Positions 1 through 7,532 of a stretch of DNA of 20,767 nucleotides are shown in pieces (position 1 is the first letter of the stretch; each line of letters begins with the position of its first letter). Source of the stretch: Ww85 sp963745765 (GTDB taxonomy: Bacteria; Desulfobacterota; Desulfobulbia; Desulfobulbales; Desulfocapsaceae). The translations under genes were made by a program, and so were the position numbers. Under the pieces are notes generated by a model. The model ran no database searches. It was given only the letters and a program-made list of their open reading frames with translations, and was not told where the DNA came from. The stretch covers positions 1-20,767 of the forward strand of contig CAVUYQ010000014.1 of assembly GCA_963745765.1 (NCBI GenBank). Reading direction: 5' to 3'.

Positions 1-50
1 TTCAACGCTAATTCAAACTGAGCCACCTCTGCTAACGAAAAATGAGCCAG
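1..50 (+). repeat. Left inverted repeat of the IS21-type element
   Basis: It pairs with 3725-3774 (39/50 identical as reverse complement, no gaps). It contains TGAGCCA twice, at 19-25 and 43-49, 24 bp apart. IS21-family ends typically hold multiple transposase-binding repeats. The outer limit is not visible. Confidence 0.8.
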
Positions 51-152
51 CGGCTCCATTTCTTTTTTTCTGAAATCCTGCTTTCCCTCTTTTTTGTTTT
101 CCCATCTGACCTCTGATCTGCTCAATGAGATGAATTTGTTGAGGAGATCAAA

Positions 153-596
153 ATGGCCGAGAGGCGCAAATGCAAACACTGCCACCAGAGTTTTAGCCCT
201 CGGCCGCAAAATCCTGATCAACAGTATTGCTCGGAAAGTGCCTGCCAACGCGCCCGTAAACGAATCTGGCAACAGCGGAAATTGCTTGCCGATCCTGACT
301 ACCACGCCAATCAAAGTGCTGCACAGAGCTGCTGGCAAGAGAAGAACCCGGACTATTGGTCAAAATATCGAGAGAAGAATCCAGATTACGTTGAGCATAA
401 TCGCGATCGGCAACGGGAACGAAACCGTCGTCGGCGTGGTCTGGATATCGACCGGACCCTGATTGCAAAGATGGACGCGTCAATGTCTGAAAGATCCATT
501 AATCCAGGACGATATCTGTTAAGTAGGGTTGAGGGTGGCTTGATTGCAAAGATGGACACGTTAATCGTTGAAATAAACGTTGTTTCAGGTGGTTAG
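153..596 (+). CDS. Small Cys4 zinc-finger protein, passenger of the IS21-type element
   Basis: This 147-aa basic protein has an N-terminal zinc-finger pattern C7-X2-C10-X15-C26-X4-C31, reminiscent of MYM/FCS or HNH-associated zinc ribbons. It is followed by an Arg/Lys/Gln-rich helical stretch (about 33-95) with three spaced copies of a PDY motif (48-50, 66-68, 77-79). The C-terminal part repeats LIAKMD at 103-108 and 130-135. The start has a good ribosome site (GAGGAG at 141-146, 6 nt before ATG). It sits between the left inverted repeat and the ParB-like gene, so it is element-borne. DNA or protein binding at the transposition complex is inference. I recall similar proteins beside IS21 elements of Desulfobacterota, without an assigned function. 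Confidence 0.75.
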   Translation: MAERRKCKHCHQSFSPRPQNPDQQYCSESACQRARKRIWQQRKLLADPDYHANQSAAQSCWQEKNPDYWSKYREKNPDYVEHNRDRQRERNRRRRGLDIDRTLIAKMDASMSERSINPGRYLLSRVEGGLIAKMDTLIVEINVVSGG

Positions 597-635
597 TTGA
601 CTGCCAATATTGATTGCAAAGAGAGGACTCGTAAG
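460..635 (+). repeat. Three direct copies of TGATTGCAAAGA upstream of the ParB-like gene
   Basis: TGATTGCAAAGA occurs at 460-471, 541-552 and 611-622. The first two copies extend to 25 bp (…TGGAC.CGT.AAT) and encode the repeated LIAKMD of the upstream protein. The third lies in the non-coding gap just before the ParB-like gene. Spacing is 81 and 70 bp. They may be a coding repeat with one relic, or binding sites for an element protein. Confidence 0.5.
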
Positions 636-667
636 CTTTTGGGCAGGTTTGCGATTAAAAAAGGTCC

Positions 668-1705
668 ATGGAAAAGCAAACCGTTGATCTTCATCTGCTT
701 GAATTGCGCTACGCCCACATCCGGGTAAAGAATGAGGCACGGGTACGCCGGTTGGCGGACTCTATCTCGCGCCATGGCCAGCTTGAAGCGATGCTGACGA
801 TATCCAGCGAAGACAATCGCTTGATTCTGGTCGACGGTTATCAACGTCATGCCGCACTCAAATATCTGGGCCAGGATATTTGCCTGGTAAGAGTCGTGGA
901 TGAGCCGGAAAGCCAGACTCTCTATCGACTTCTCATTCTGCGTGGAGAAAGGCAATGGGAGGCGATTGAAGAGGCCGGATTGATCCAGGAACTGCATCGG
1001 CGATTCAGTCATTCGTTGAGCGAAATTGGCAAACGGATCGGCCGCGACAAGTCCTATGTGAAACGACGCATGGATCTGCTGGAATCATTACCGGAAGAGG
1101 TTTTGTCGCAGGTAATCGCCGGGACAGTCTCGACCTGGGCGGCCAGTCGGGTGTTAATACCGTTGGCGCGCGCCAACGCCTCCGATGCAACCAGGCTTGC
1201 CTCCCATCTTGCGCGTGAACCGATGTCTACCCGGGAACTGCAATTGTTTTATGAGCATTACCAAAAGGCTAACCGGCAGGTCCGGGAACGGATGCTGGAT
1301 CATCCAGCGCTGTTCATCAAATCGATCCAGACTCTCACCGGGAGCAGGAACGAAAGCCCTGAAGAAAAATGGCTGCATGACGCCAAGGTGGTCTGCGCTA
1401 TCCTGGATCGTCTGCGAGATAAGGCGGATACGGTTTTTTATCCGAACCAGGAACAAAAGTTGCGCCGACAGCTGCTGGTCCGGGCGGCCAAAGCCAGGCG
1501 TCTGACCGTCGAACTGCAGCAGAAAATCAAGGAGCGTCTTGAATATGATCGACCCCATCAAAGAGCAAGTGATCCGGGAAATGGCGAAACAAGGGATAGC
1601 GAAGCGGATGATCGCCAGACAACTGAAGGTCGCCCGCAACACGGTGGACAGAGTACTCGAATCAACGGCAGCTCGACCATCGGTCAGCAAAGAGTCGGGA
1701 TATGA
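668..1705 (+). CDS. ParB/Spo0J-like protein carried by the IS21-type element
   Basis: This 345-aa protein has the ParB N-terminal nuclease/CTPase fold: a domain over residues 7-95 with the box II-like motif VDGYQRHAAL at 55-64 (family form GxxRxxAA). A helix-turn-helix follows at about 116-135 (SLSEIGKRIGRDKSYVKRR). The start ATG follows AAAAAAGGTCC, a modest ribosome site. The last ~54 residues are polar and low in complexity and overlap the start of istA in another frame (1545-1705), so the C-terminus may be loosely constrained. Known ParB proteins bind parS sites, load and slide by CTP switching, and partner with ParA; no ParA is visible here. A role in marking element ends, target choice or immunity is inference. 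Confidence 0.85.
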   Translation: MEKQTVDLHLLELRYAHIRVKNEARVRRLADSISRHGQLEAMLTISSEDNRLILVDGYQRHAALKYLGQDICLVRVVDEPESQTLYRLLILRGERQWEAIEEAGLIQELHRRFSHSLSEIGKRIGRDKSYVKRRMDLLESLPEEVLSQVIAGTVSTWAASRVLIPLARANASDATRLASHLAREPMSTRELQLFYEHYQKANRQVRERMLDHPALFIKSIQTLTGSRNESPEEKWLHDAKVVCAILDRLRDKADTVFYPNQEQKLRRQLLVRAAKARRLTVELQQKIKERLEYDRPHQRASDPGNGETRDSEADDRQTTEGRPQHGGQSTRINGSSTIGQQRVGI

Positions 1706-2927
1706 CCGGCACATTGGACAGGTTCGCGAACTCTTCCGCGACTGTCAGGGCAATGTCGTCCGGGTGCAGGAGGAACTTTGTGCCCGTTATAATGTCACCA
1801 TCCCCTACCAAAGCCTGACCTGGCTGATCCGGAAATATCAGCTGCGCATCCCGGCACAAAAGAGGGCCGGACGCTACCACTTTGAGCCGGGCGCGGAGAT
1901 GCAGCATGACACCTCGCCGCATCGCTTCAAAATAGGCGACCGCCTGCTTACCGCCCAGTGTGCCGGCCTTACCTTGGCCTACAGCCGCCAGCTTTTCATC
2001 CAGTACTATCCGAGGTTCACCAGGTTTGAATGCAAAACCTTCCTGACCGAGGCCATGGCGTATATGCAGGGGGCCTGCGGTCGCTGCGTGATCGATAATA
2101 CCAGCGTGATTGTCAGCCGCGGCGCCGGTCCGGATGCCTCATTTGCCCCGGAAATGGAGGCCTTTGCCGGAATTTACGGTGTTCATTTTTGGGCGCATCG
2201 GATTAAAGACGCCAACAGAAAGGCCAGGATCGAGCGGCCCTTTGACTATGTAGAGCGAAATTTCCTGGCCGGTCGAACCTTCGCCGACTGGCATGATCTC
2301 AACCTCCAGGCCAGGCAATGGTGCGATCAGGTAGCCAACCGCAAACCAAAGCGCAGCCTGGGGATGAACCCGACGGAGGCTTGGCTCATGGAGAAACCGT
2401 TCCTGCAACCCTTACCGAAAGTCTTGCCGCCAGTCTATCTTGCCGAACAACGGACAGTGGATATCGAGGGATACGTCCATCTCGACACCAACCGCTATTC
2501 GGTGCCCGATACCTTGATCGGCAAAAACGTCGAAGTGCTGAAGTACTGGCAACGGGTAGTGATTTATCAGGGGCGGACCATCGTTGCCGAACATGTCCGG
2601 GAGCTTCTGGCACGGGACAAGCGCATCACCAAACCGGGCCACCATCGGCCACTCAACCGCAAACAGGCCCATCAGGGAATCAGCATGGAGGAGCAAACCC
2701 TGATCGGTCAGCATGAATCCCTCAATCGCTATGTCGCTGAACTCAAAAAGCAGGCTCGCGGGCGGGGAATAGTCAAGCTGCGGCGTCTGCTTGACCTCAA
2801 AAGGACATATCCCCCGGCCCCATTCCAGAAAGCAGTTGAGGAAGCGCTCCATTACGGGCTTTACGATCTGGCCAGACTGGAAAAGATGATCCTGAAAAAC
2901 ACCGGAGGCGATTTCTTCGAGCTATAA
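1545..2927 (+). CDS. istA: IS21-family transposase IstA (DDE)
   Basis: From ATG 1545 the protein is 460 aa, within the usual IstA range. An N-terminal helix-turn-helix (about 8-40, with KRMIARQLKVARNTVDRVL) precedes an RNase H-like integrase core with D122 (MQHDTSPH), D184 (CVIDNTS) and E230 (ARIERPF) as the likely catalytic DDE triad. A C-terminal beta domain follows (about 300-400). AAGGAG at 1530-1535 lies upstream of ATG 1545; TTG 1539 is an alternative start. It overlaps the ParB-like gene by 161 bp and its stop shares one nucleotide with the istB start, implying translational coupling. IstA binds the element ends and performs strand transfer. It appears intact. Confidence 0.95.
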   Translation: MIDPIKEQVIREMAKQGIAKRMIARQLKVARNTVDRVLESTAARPSVSKESGYDRHIGQVRELFRDCQGNVVRVQEELCARYNVTIPYQSLTWLIRKYQLRIPAQKRAGRYHFEPGAEMQHDTSPHRFKIGDRLLTAQCAGLTLAYSRQLFIQYYPRFTRFECKTFLTEAMAYMQGACGRCVIDNTSVIVSRGAGPDASFAPEMEAFAGIYGVHFWAHRIKDANRKARIERPFDYVERNFLAGRTFADWHDLNLQARQWCDQVANRKPKRSLGMNPTEAWLMEKPFLQPLPKVLPPVYLAEQRTVDIEGYVHLDTNRYSVPDTLIGKNVEVLKYWQRVVIYQGRTIVAEHVRELLARDKRITKPGHHRPLNRKQAHQGISMEEQTLIGQHESLNRYVAELKKQARGRGIVKLRRLLDLKRTYPPAPFQKAVEEALHYGLYDLARLEKMILKNTGGDFFEL

Positions 2928-3646
2928 TGAGTGACGAAATCATCGAACTTCTTAGTCAGCTTAAACTTCACGGCATGGCTGCCGGCTTTCCCCGGCTGCT
3001 TGCCAGGGCGGAGCGGGAAGGCTGGGGACATCAACATCTGATTCTGCAGATGCTTGCCGAAGAACTGCAACACCAACGGGAACGAAGTGTGCTCTATCGT
3101 CTCAAACAGGCAAAAATCCCCTGGGACTGGACCCTCAGTACCTTCCCCTTTGATCGTCAGCCGGCGGTTGATCGAACCAGAATTATGACCCTGGCTGGGC
3201 TCGACTTCATGCAGCGAGGCGAAAACATCATTTTTACCGGCCCCACCGGCACCGGCAAAAGCGGCCTGGCATCCGGAATCCTCAGGCAGGCATTGATCTC
3301 CGGTTACCGAGGTCGATTCTACAACGTCCAAAACTTGCTGGACGAACTTTACGCCTCTCTGGCTGATCGCTCAACACCACAACTACTTATGCGTCTTTGT
3401 CGTTACGACCTACTGCTACTCGATGAGCTAGGATATCTAACCCTGACCCCCGAGCAGATGAACAGCTTCTTCAAGCTCATGAAAGAACGTTACGAGGCAG
3501 GCCGCCCAACAATCATCACAACCAACCTTGCGTTTGAGCACTGGTACGACATCCTTCAACCCAAAAGTATGGTCGACGCATTGCTCGACCGTCTCCGGCA
3601 TCGCTGCTGCATAATCCCGATCGACGGAGAATCTCTCCGCACATAA
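2927..3646 (+). CDS. istB: IS21-family transposition helper ATPase IstB
   Basis: This 239-aa AAA+ ATPase of the IstB/DnaC type has a Walker A motif GPTGTGKS at 105-112, Walker B LLLLDE at 162-167, a sensor-like TTN at 198-200 and a DRLRHR arginine-finger region at 221-226. The N-terminal helical region (LKLHGMAAGF) is the usual IstA-interacting part. Its length is at the short end for the family. Its ATG overlaps the istA stop (TAATG). IstB oligomerises on target DNA and bends it for IstA integration. No damage is visible. Confidence 0.96.
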   Translation: MSDEIIELLSQLKLHGMAAGFPRLLARAEREGWGHQHLILQMLAEELQHQRERSVLYRLKQAKIPWDWTLSTFPFDRQPAVDRTRIMTLAGLDFMQRGENIIFTGPTGTGKSGLASGILRQALISGYRGRFYNVQNLLDELYASLADRSTPQLLMRLCRYDLLLLDELGYLTLTPEQMNSFFKLMKERYEAGRPTIITTNLAFEHWYDILQPKSMVDALLDRLRHRCCIIPIDGESLRT

Positions 3647-3698
3647 GCCGCACAACAAATATCAGCCAACCTGCCACCCGCATCGCTCTTACATCTCC

Positions 3699-4085
3699 CT
3701 AAAACACTTCCTGCCGCGCACTCTCTGGCTCATTTTTCATTGGCAGAAATGGATCAATTCCTATTAGCGTCCAAGCTATAGGGCGAGGAGGTGCATGTAC
3801 AGCGATATTCTTTTCTTTTGCCAGTTGCATGATTTCCAATATCTGTAGTGTTGACCTGCCTAACCGAGATAACTCTGGTACAATAACCGTATCACCAGCC
3901 TCAAGTTCGCTGAGAACTTTACCCAACTCACGCTCACGCCAATTCTTTGTACCACTGACCTTTTCTTCAACCCATTCTACAGTTCCAAGCTTTAGATTGT
4001 TCGCTAGTCGAAGGACATCATTCTTGTTTTTCTCAACATCCTGCTCTGCTGTTGAAACACGGATATAGCCAATTGTTCTGCTCAT
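3699..4085 (-). pseudogene. Serine recombinase (resolvase N-terminal domain) truncated by the IS21-type element
   Basis: ATG at 4085 has an excellent ribosome site (GGGAGGG). The product opens with the resolvase signature YIRVSTAEQ, whose Ser is the nucleophile, and continues through ELSRLGRST with conserved Arg residues, up to KEKNIAVHA. After that (about 3797 downward) the frame reads into the IS right end and ends at 3699 with sequence unrelated to resolvases. The dimerisation helix and the DNA-binding HTH are missing. The insertion of the IS21-type element explains the truncation. The gene's remaining part would lie left of the window if the insertion was simple. It belongs to the Tn3-resolvase/invertase type of small serine recombinase and is presumably non-functional. 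Confidence 0.85.
3725..3774 (-). repeat. Right inverted repeat of the IS21-type element
   Basis: It is the reverse complement of the window start, with 39/50 matches. It contains CTGGCTCATTTTTC at the inner end and ATTAGCGT at 3763-3770. Beyond it the minus strand reads into a serine recombinase fragment, so the junction with the interrupted gene lies between about 3771 and 3797. Confidence 0.8.
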
Positions 4086-4097
4086 AATCCCTCCCAA

Positions 4098-4362
4098 TTA
4101 ATCAATTTTAAATGAAAACGTATCTTATGAAGGTCTTAATAATATTTTCATGAGACATAAATAAATCCATTTAATAGTTAGGATACGTATTGTTTTAACG
4201 AGCTTTTTTCCTTTACGAAAACGCCTACGTCCAAGGCAGACTTGAACTCTCTGGCTTATTCTAGCTCTTGCCGCAAATATGAAAACAAGGTAATTTTAGT
4301 CAGTAAGTGGTAACATACGGTAGTTCAATCTCGTGTTTAGAACAATCGGAAAGGAGAACGTT
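4098..4362. other. AT-rich intergenic region, nothing recognised
   Basis: This 265-bp gap lies between two divergently transcribed genes. It must contain promoters for both, but I could not pick out convincing -35/-10 pairs. No RNA gene or repeat was seen. Confidence 0.4.
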
Positions 4363-4968
4363 ATGCTGAGCTGGAAAAGGTGGAGAGTATTGCTATATAC
4401 GCTTTTATTGGTTTCCCTATCTCTCCCGATATGTGCCGGGGCGGATGATGTTACAGACTCGATCAATGAAGGGCTCGATTACTACAAACAGGGAGAGTAT
4501 ACCAGCGCTGCAGAAAGCCTCAATTACGCTTCCCAGCTGATCCAGCAGATGAAAGGTAAAAGTCTGGAGTCCTTTCTGCCGACTCCCCTGGACGGCTGGA
4601 CGGCGGAACCCGCCAGTTCCCAGAGTGCGTCCGCGGCAATGATGGGCGGCGGCGTTACGGCGAGCCGCACCTATACCAAGGACTCAAGTTCGGTCGAGGT
4701 TCAGATCATTACCGACTCACCGATGATGCAGGCAATGATGATGATGTTTTCCACACCCATGCTTGCCACATCAGATGGAGGCAAACTGAAGAAGATCAAT
4801 GGTGAGAAGGCCATTGTCAAATACGATTCCGCCAACCGCGGAGGCGAGATTCAAATTGTAGTTGCTAACCGCTTTTTTGTTATGATCGAAGGGCGTGATG
4901 TCAACCAAGAGGACCTGAATGCGTTCGCCAAAGACATCGACTTTAAGAAAATGGCCGCTATGCCCTGA
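4363..4968 (+). CDS. Exported hypothetical protein
   Basis: From ATG 4363, preceded by AAGGAG at 4351-4356, the protein is 201 aa; an upstream GTG (4333) has no ribosome site. It opens with a Sec signal peptide (Lys/Arg-rich start, hydrophobic LLYTLLLVSLSLP, cleavage near ICAGA-DD). A TPR-like helical pair follows (SINEGLDYYKQGEYTSAAESL), then a compact domain from SLESFLPTPLDGWTAEP to the end with a Met-rich stretch MMQAMMMMFSTPM. I recall this architecture as a conserved exported protein of Geobacter/Desulfuromonas-type bacteria, without a known function. It stands alone with no operon partner. A periplasmic location is inferred. Confidence 0.8.
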   Translation: MLSWKRWRVLLYTLLLVSLSLPICAGADDVTDSINEGLDYYKQGEYTSAAESLNYASQLIQQMKGKSLESFLPTPLDGWTAEPASSQSASAAMMGGGVTASRTYTKDSSSVEVQIITDSPMMQAMMMMFSTPMLATSDGGKLKKINGEKAIVKYDSANRGGEIQIVVANRFFVMIEGRDVNQEDLNAFAKDIDFKKMAAMP

Positions 4969-5362
4969 GCAGAGGATGGTGGGAAACTGCTGTACCTGCT
5001 GAGCAGACCTTACAAACAGCTCAACGTGCTCATGGGGCAGACTGTCAATTCTGCCGCCTCTTTTTCTCCATAGCTGGGCCGGACATACCTTTTGCAACCA
5101 ACATAAATTTGGAAAATTCTTAATTTAAGAATGAATTATCTAATCCAAGCTTGTATGAGGGTGCCTTCAGTGCCGCTCGGTTAGGCTGTTTTGATGGTTT
5201 TCAAACCACTCTTCCAGTCAAAAAGGTACCTGCAGGAAGGTCTACGCGGACAAGCAGTCAAAGAAGCTAAAAAGCGGTTTTATTCGTCAGGGAATTGTGT
5301 TAAAAATGCGTTATGAAACAAATTTTTAGTAGCTTTGCAATCCCGAAAAAAAAGGAGTGATA
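4969..5362. other. 394-bp region without a recognisable gene
   Basis: It lies between the exported protein and the aldolase. There is no convincing ORF or terminator. A small stem GGTTT-TC-AAACC at about 5197-5208 resembles an anticodon arm, but no complete tRNA can be built. The last ~60 bp probably hold the aldolase promoter. Confidence 0.4.
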
Positions 5363-6235
5363 ATGAGTGAACTTAAAGGAGTTTGTGTTCCAATCTGCAC
5401 ACCATTTACCGAAGGTGGAGCGAATGTTGATGAAACTGCTTTACGAGATCATATAGACTCTATGCTCGAAGCCGATGTCCATATCATATGTGTTAACGGT
5501 GGGACAGGTGAATTTCCGTTTCTTTCAGAAAGAGAAAAACGGGATATCCTTGAAATAGCTGTCAAACACATAGCCGGTCGATGTAAAATCATAGCTCATG
5601 TGTCTTGCGTACGAACCCAAGACACTATTGAGGCCGGCAAACACGCCAAGGACTGCGGCGCCGACGCCATAATGGTCTTACCGCCTTATTTCGAAGGCCC
5701 GGATGTTGAAGGCGTCATGTGGCACTATGATAAGATTTCGCTCGCTGTAGAATTGCCTATTATGGCCTACAATATTCCTCAATGTTCTGATTTTGATATT
5801 ACTCCCGATATTTTTCAACGGTTACTGCAAATTGAAAATGTGCGTTACATAAAGGATAGCACTTCGATTATGCTGCGCATCGAAGACCTTGTTGCACTAG
5901 GAGCTAAAGTTTTCTGCGGCTGCGATTTTCTTATGCTGTATGCTTTAATGGCTGGCGCATCAGGTTGCTTTTGGGGCGGTGCCAACGCAATTCCTACAGA
6001 GGCGGTGCGACTATATAATCTCTATTCAGCTGGAAAACTTTCTGAGTCATTGGATCTTTGGCATAAAATACAGCCGTTGAACCGCCTTTTCTGGACACTT
6101 CCGTTCAACCCAGCTGTGAAAGAAGCCACCAATCTTTCAGGACGCCCTGTTTCTGAATGTCGCCTTCCGGTACAACCATTGTCAGCAGAACAAAAGGAGA
6201 TGGTTGGAAACATATTTGCAAAGGTTTCGGCGTAG
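5363..6235 (+). CDS. DHDPS/N-acetylneuraminate lyase-family aldolase
   Basis: This 290-aa TIM-barrel protein belongs to the class I pyruvate-aldolase (DapA/NanA) family. Diagnostic features are the GGTGE loop at 46-50 (GTTGE in classic DapA), Tyr136 in AYNIP and the Schiff-base lysine Lys164 in RYIKDS, with the late GASGCFWGGANAIP segment near 198-211. ATG 5363 follows AAAGGAG with proper spacing; the in-frame GTG at 5357 overlaps that site and is unlikely as the start. The family splits or forms 2-keto acids with pyruvate. The exact substrate cannot be read from the sequence, and the altered GGTGE and the absence of lysine genes argue against a housekeeping dapA. The downstream M24-peptidase remnant could once have been a functional partner. 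It looks AT-richer than the core genes of the window. Confidence 0.88.
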   Translation: MSELKGVCVPICTPFTEGGANVDETALRDHIDSMLEADVHIICVNGGTGEFPFLSEREKRDILEIAVKHIAGRCKIIAHVSCVRTQDTIEAGKHAKDCGADAIMVLPPYFEGPDVEGVMWHYDKISLAVELPIMAYNIPQCSDFDITPDIFQRLLQIENVRYIKDSTSIMLRIEDLVALGAKVFCGCDFLMLYALMAGASGCFWGGANAIPTEAVRLYNLYSAGKLSESLDLWHKIQPLNRLFWTLPFNPAVKEATNLSGRPVSECRLPVQPLSAEQKEMVGNIFAKVSA

Positions 6236-6280
6236 TTACCTGAAAAAGCGATTACCTATCACCATCACCCCTTCTCTCCG

Positions 6281-6622
6281 CTATTCCGGGTCGCCGAGTT
6301 TGTAGTGTATCCGAAGAACTCCGTTGCTGAAACCTTGGGAGATCATACGAAACTCAGCGATTTTGGCAGTATTGTCTACATGTTCGCCGATGCAGGGTCA
6401 GGAATCATAGTCGCCAATGTGCACTATACTAACGGTTTCAACCCTGTTCTGATGGCGGGTGAGGTTGAAGTTCCTCTCGGCTTCCTCAAGGGAAACTATC
6501 TCTTCGGTTAAATACAGGTTTGCGGAGGTTGTCTTGTTGACCGCCGCTTCCACTTCCTTCACTTCGTCATTGGTCAGAGCCCTATCGAAGTAGTAGTCAT
6601 ATTTGGACTTCTTCTTGTTCAC
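6281..6622 (-). pseudogene. AlaX-like (tRNA editing/SAD domain) ORF with one in-frame UGA; decayed gene or selenoprotein
   Basis: On the minus strand a frame from GTG 6622 reads a protein like the second additional domain of Ala/Thr-tRNA synthetases and AlaX editing proteins: RALTNDEVKEVEAAVN, then VHIGDYDS. It meets TGA at 6398-6400 and continues in the same frame for 38 codons (PCIGEHVDNTAKI…GVLRIHYKLGDPE) to TAG at 6281. The C-X3-H pair (PCIGEH) is the expected zinc site, and the UGA falls where I would expect Cys in a CPC motif. No other frame break occurs. No ribosome site precedes the GTG, and the 5' side runs into a transposase shard, which favours decay. Selenocysteine insertion is possible but unproven. 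If intact, AlaX-like enzymes deacylate mischarged tRNA. Confidence 0.55.
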
Positions 6623-6649
6623 ATAGGCACTGAAGCAACGTCCGCAGTA

Positions 6650-6808
6650 AAATGTCCTGACCGTTGCATGATTGAGTACCTGCTCGCCTTCAGTTGCCGG
6701 GGACGATGGTTTTGTCCCTCATGTCATAACAAAAAGATGGTCCAGTTCGGTCACTATCTCAAGGAAACGATTCTCTACCCTGCCCCTCATCTCCAATATG
6801 TTTTCTCA
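6650..6808 (+). pseudogene. Shard of a zinc-binding IS91-type transposase
   Basis: The + strand encodes CPDRC followed by EYLLAFSCRGRWFCPSCHNK and MVQFGHYLKE…YPAPHLQYVFS. This is the N-terminal zinc-binding region of IS91-family or related Y1-type transposases (CPxC…CPSC). Homology stops abruptly on both sides, and the catalytic tyrosine region is absent. It is a dead fragment about 50 residues long. Confidence 0.8.
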
Positions 6809-7037
6809 AACCAAACCATATTCCATGATTCCAGGAAACCTTCACATCTAATATTACCTGTTGACAAGGATGAATAATAACAGCAATTTCCGACCTCAAC
6901 AAAAATGCGCTGTTCAGTATTGCTCTCGAAGTTAACTGCCCTATGGATTCTGATTAAAGCGATATTTCAGTGTGGAGAGATAACCTTTGGCAAGCATTGT
7001 CTGAAAGCAACACTTAAGGGTGCCTTGAATAATGCAA

Positions 7038-7532
7038 ATCCAGAGGTCATTAATTTTGCTGAGCAACTATTTCATGCCTCAATTTGGAATCTATCAGTTT
7101 GAGCCTCGATATTTGGCCCTTTTCAAGCTGTTTTTAATCATATTCAGGCCGCTCCTACAGCCGTTTCACCCTCTAGGATTGGACCTCAATGATGTGTGGA
7201 AGGCCTCCGCCAGGGCATTCAAAACACATTATCCGAAAACAGACAGCTCAAGCTGGATATGGCTTAGAACCGGCCACGGCATGGGCCTCGACTATTCTGA
7301 TCCGATTTTGACGGAAGCCTTCCGTTATCCTTATGAACTATCCGAACGGAAAGATAAGGGGGACCAATTGGAAAAAAGGCCTATCCGGATCGAAGCGGGT
7401 ATGCTTCTTATGCTTCATCCCAATGTTTTCATACCGAATGAAGCGGCTGGCGCAATCGGCGATATGGTGTTGGTGACCGAAGACGGCTATGAAATATTAA
7501 ACGGATTTCCACGTGAACTGATCATATGGTGA
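7038..7532 (+). pseudogene. C-terminal remnant of an M24 (Xaa-Pro dipeptidase/creatinase) peptidase, frameshifted
   Basis: The frame ending at 7532 carries an M24 C-terminal half: LDLNDVWKASARAF, then the metal-site motif GHGMGLDYSDP, then IEAGMLLMLHPNVF, and a terminal GDMVLVTEDGYEIL…PRELI. The preceding piece (NPEVINFAEQLFHA…FQAVFNHIQ, about 7038-7150) lies in a different frame and is interrupted by TGA at 7100-7102, so at least one frameshift and one stop separate them. The N-terminal creatinase-like domain and the first metal Asp ligands are not found. This is a pseudogene. The stretch 6809-7037 shows no convincing coding sequence. Confidence 0.75.

Larger units (their letters stand above)
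1..3774 (+). mobile_element. IS21-family element with zinc-finger and ParB-like passenger genes
   Basis: Four same-strand genes (zinc-finger protein, ParB-like protein, istA, istB) lie between inverted repeats at 1-50 and 3725-3774. The istA-istB pair with a 1-nt stop/start overlap is the IS21 hallmark. The repeats pair without gaps (every position sums to 3775) and match at 39 of 50 positions, including ACGCTAAT at 5-12/3763-3770 and GAAAAATGAGCCAG at the inner end. Because the match still holds at position 1, the true left end probably lies just outside the window, and the right end lies at or slightly beyond 3774. The right side cuts a serine recombinase gene. Two extra genes between the left end and istA are not part of a minimal IS21. 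Target duplications cannot be judged because the left flank is missing. Confidence 0.85.

Noticed and set aside
5194..5208. Stem-loop with TTTTCAAA resembling the anticodon arm of a selenocysteine tRNA (selC)
   Set aside because: No T-arm (GGTTCRA) or matching acceptor stem could be found around it, and the stem is only about 5 bp.
5333..5342. Reverse-strand GATTGCAAAG, the core of the repeats at 460-635
   Set aside because: A single 10-bp match outside the element and without flanking similarity is expected by chance in 20 kb or cannot be distinguished from it.
6305..6511. + strand ORF of 68 aa
   Set aside because: It is antisense to the AlaX-like frame, which has recognisable family motifs; the + frame has none.
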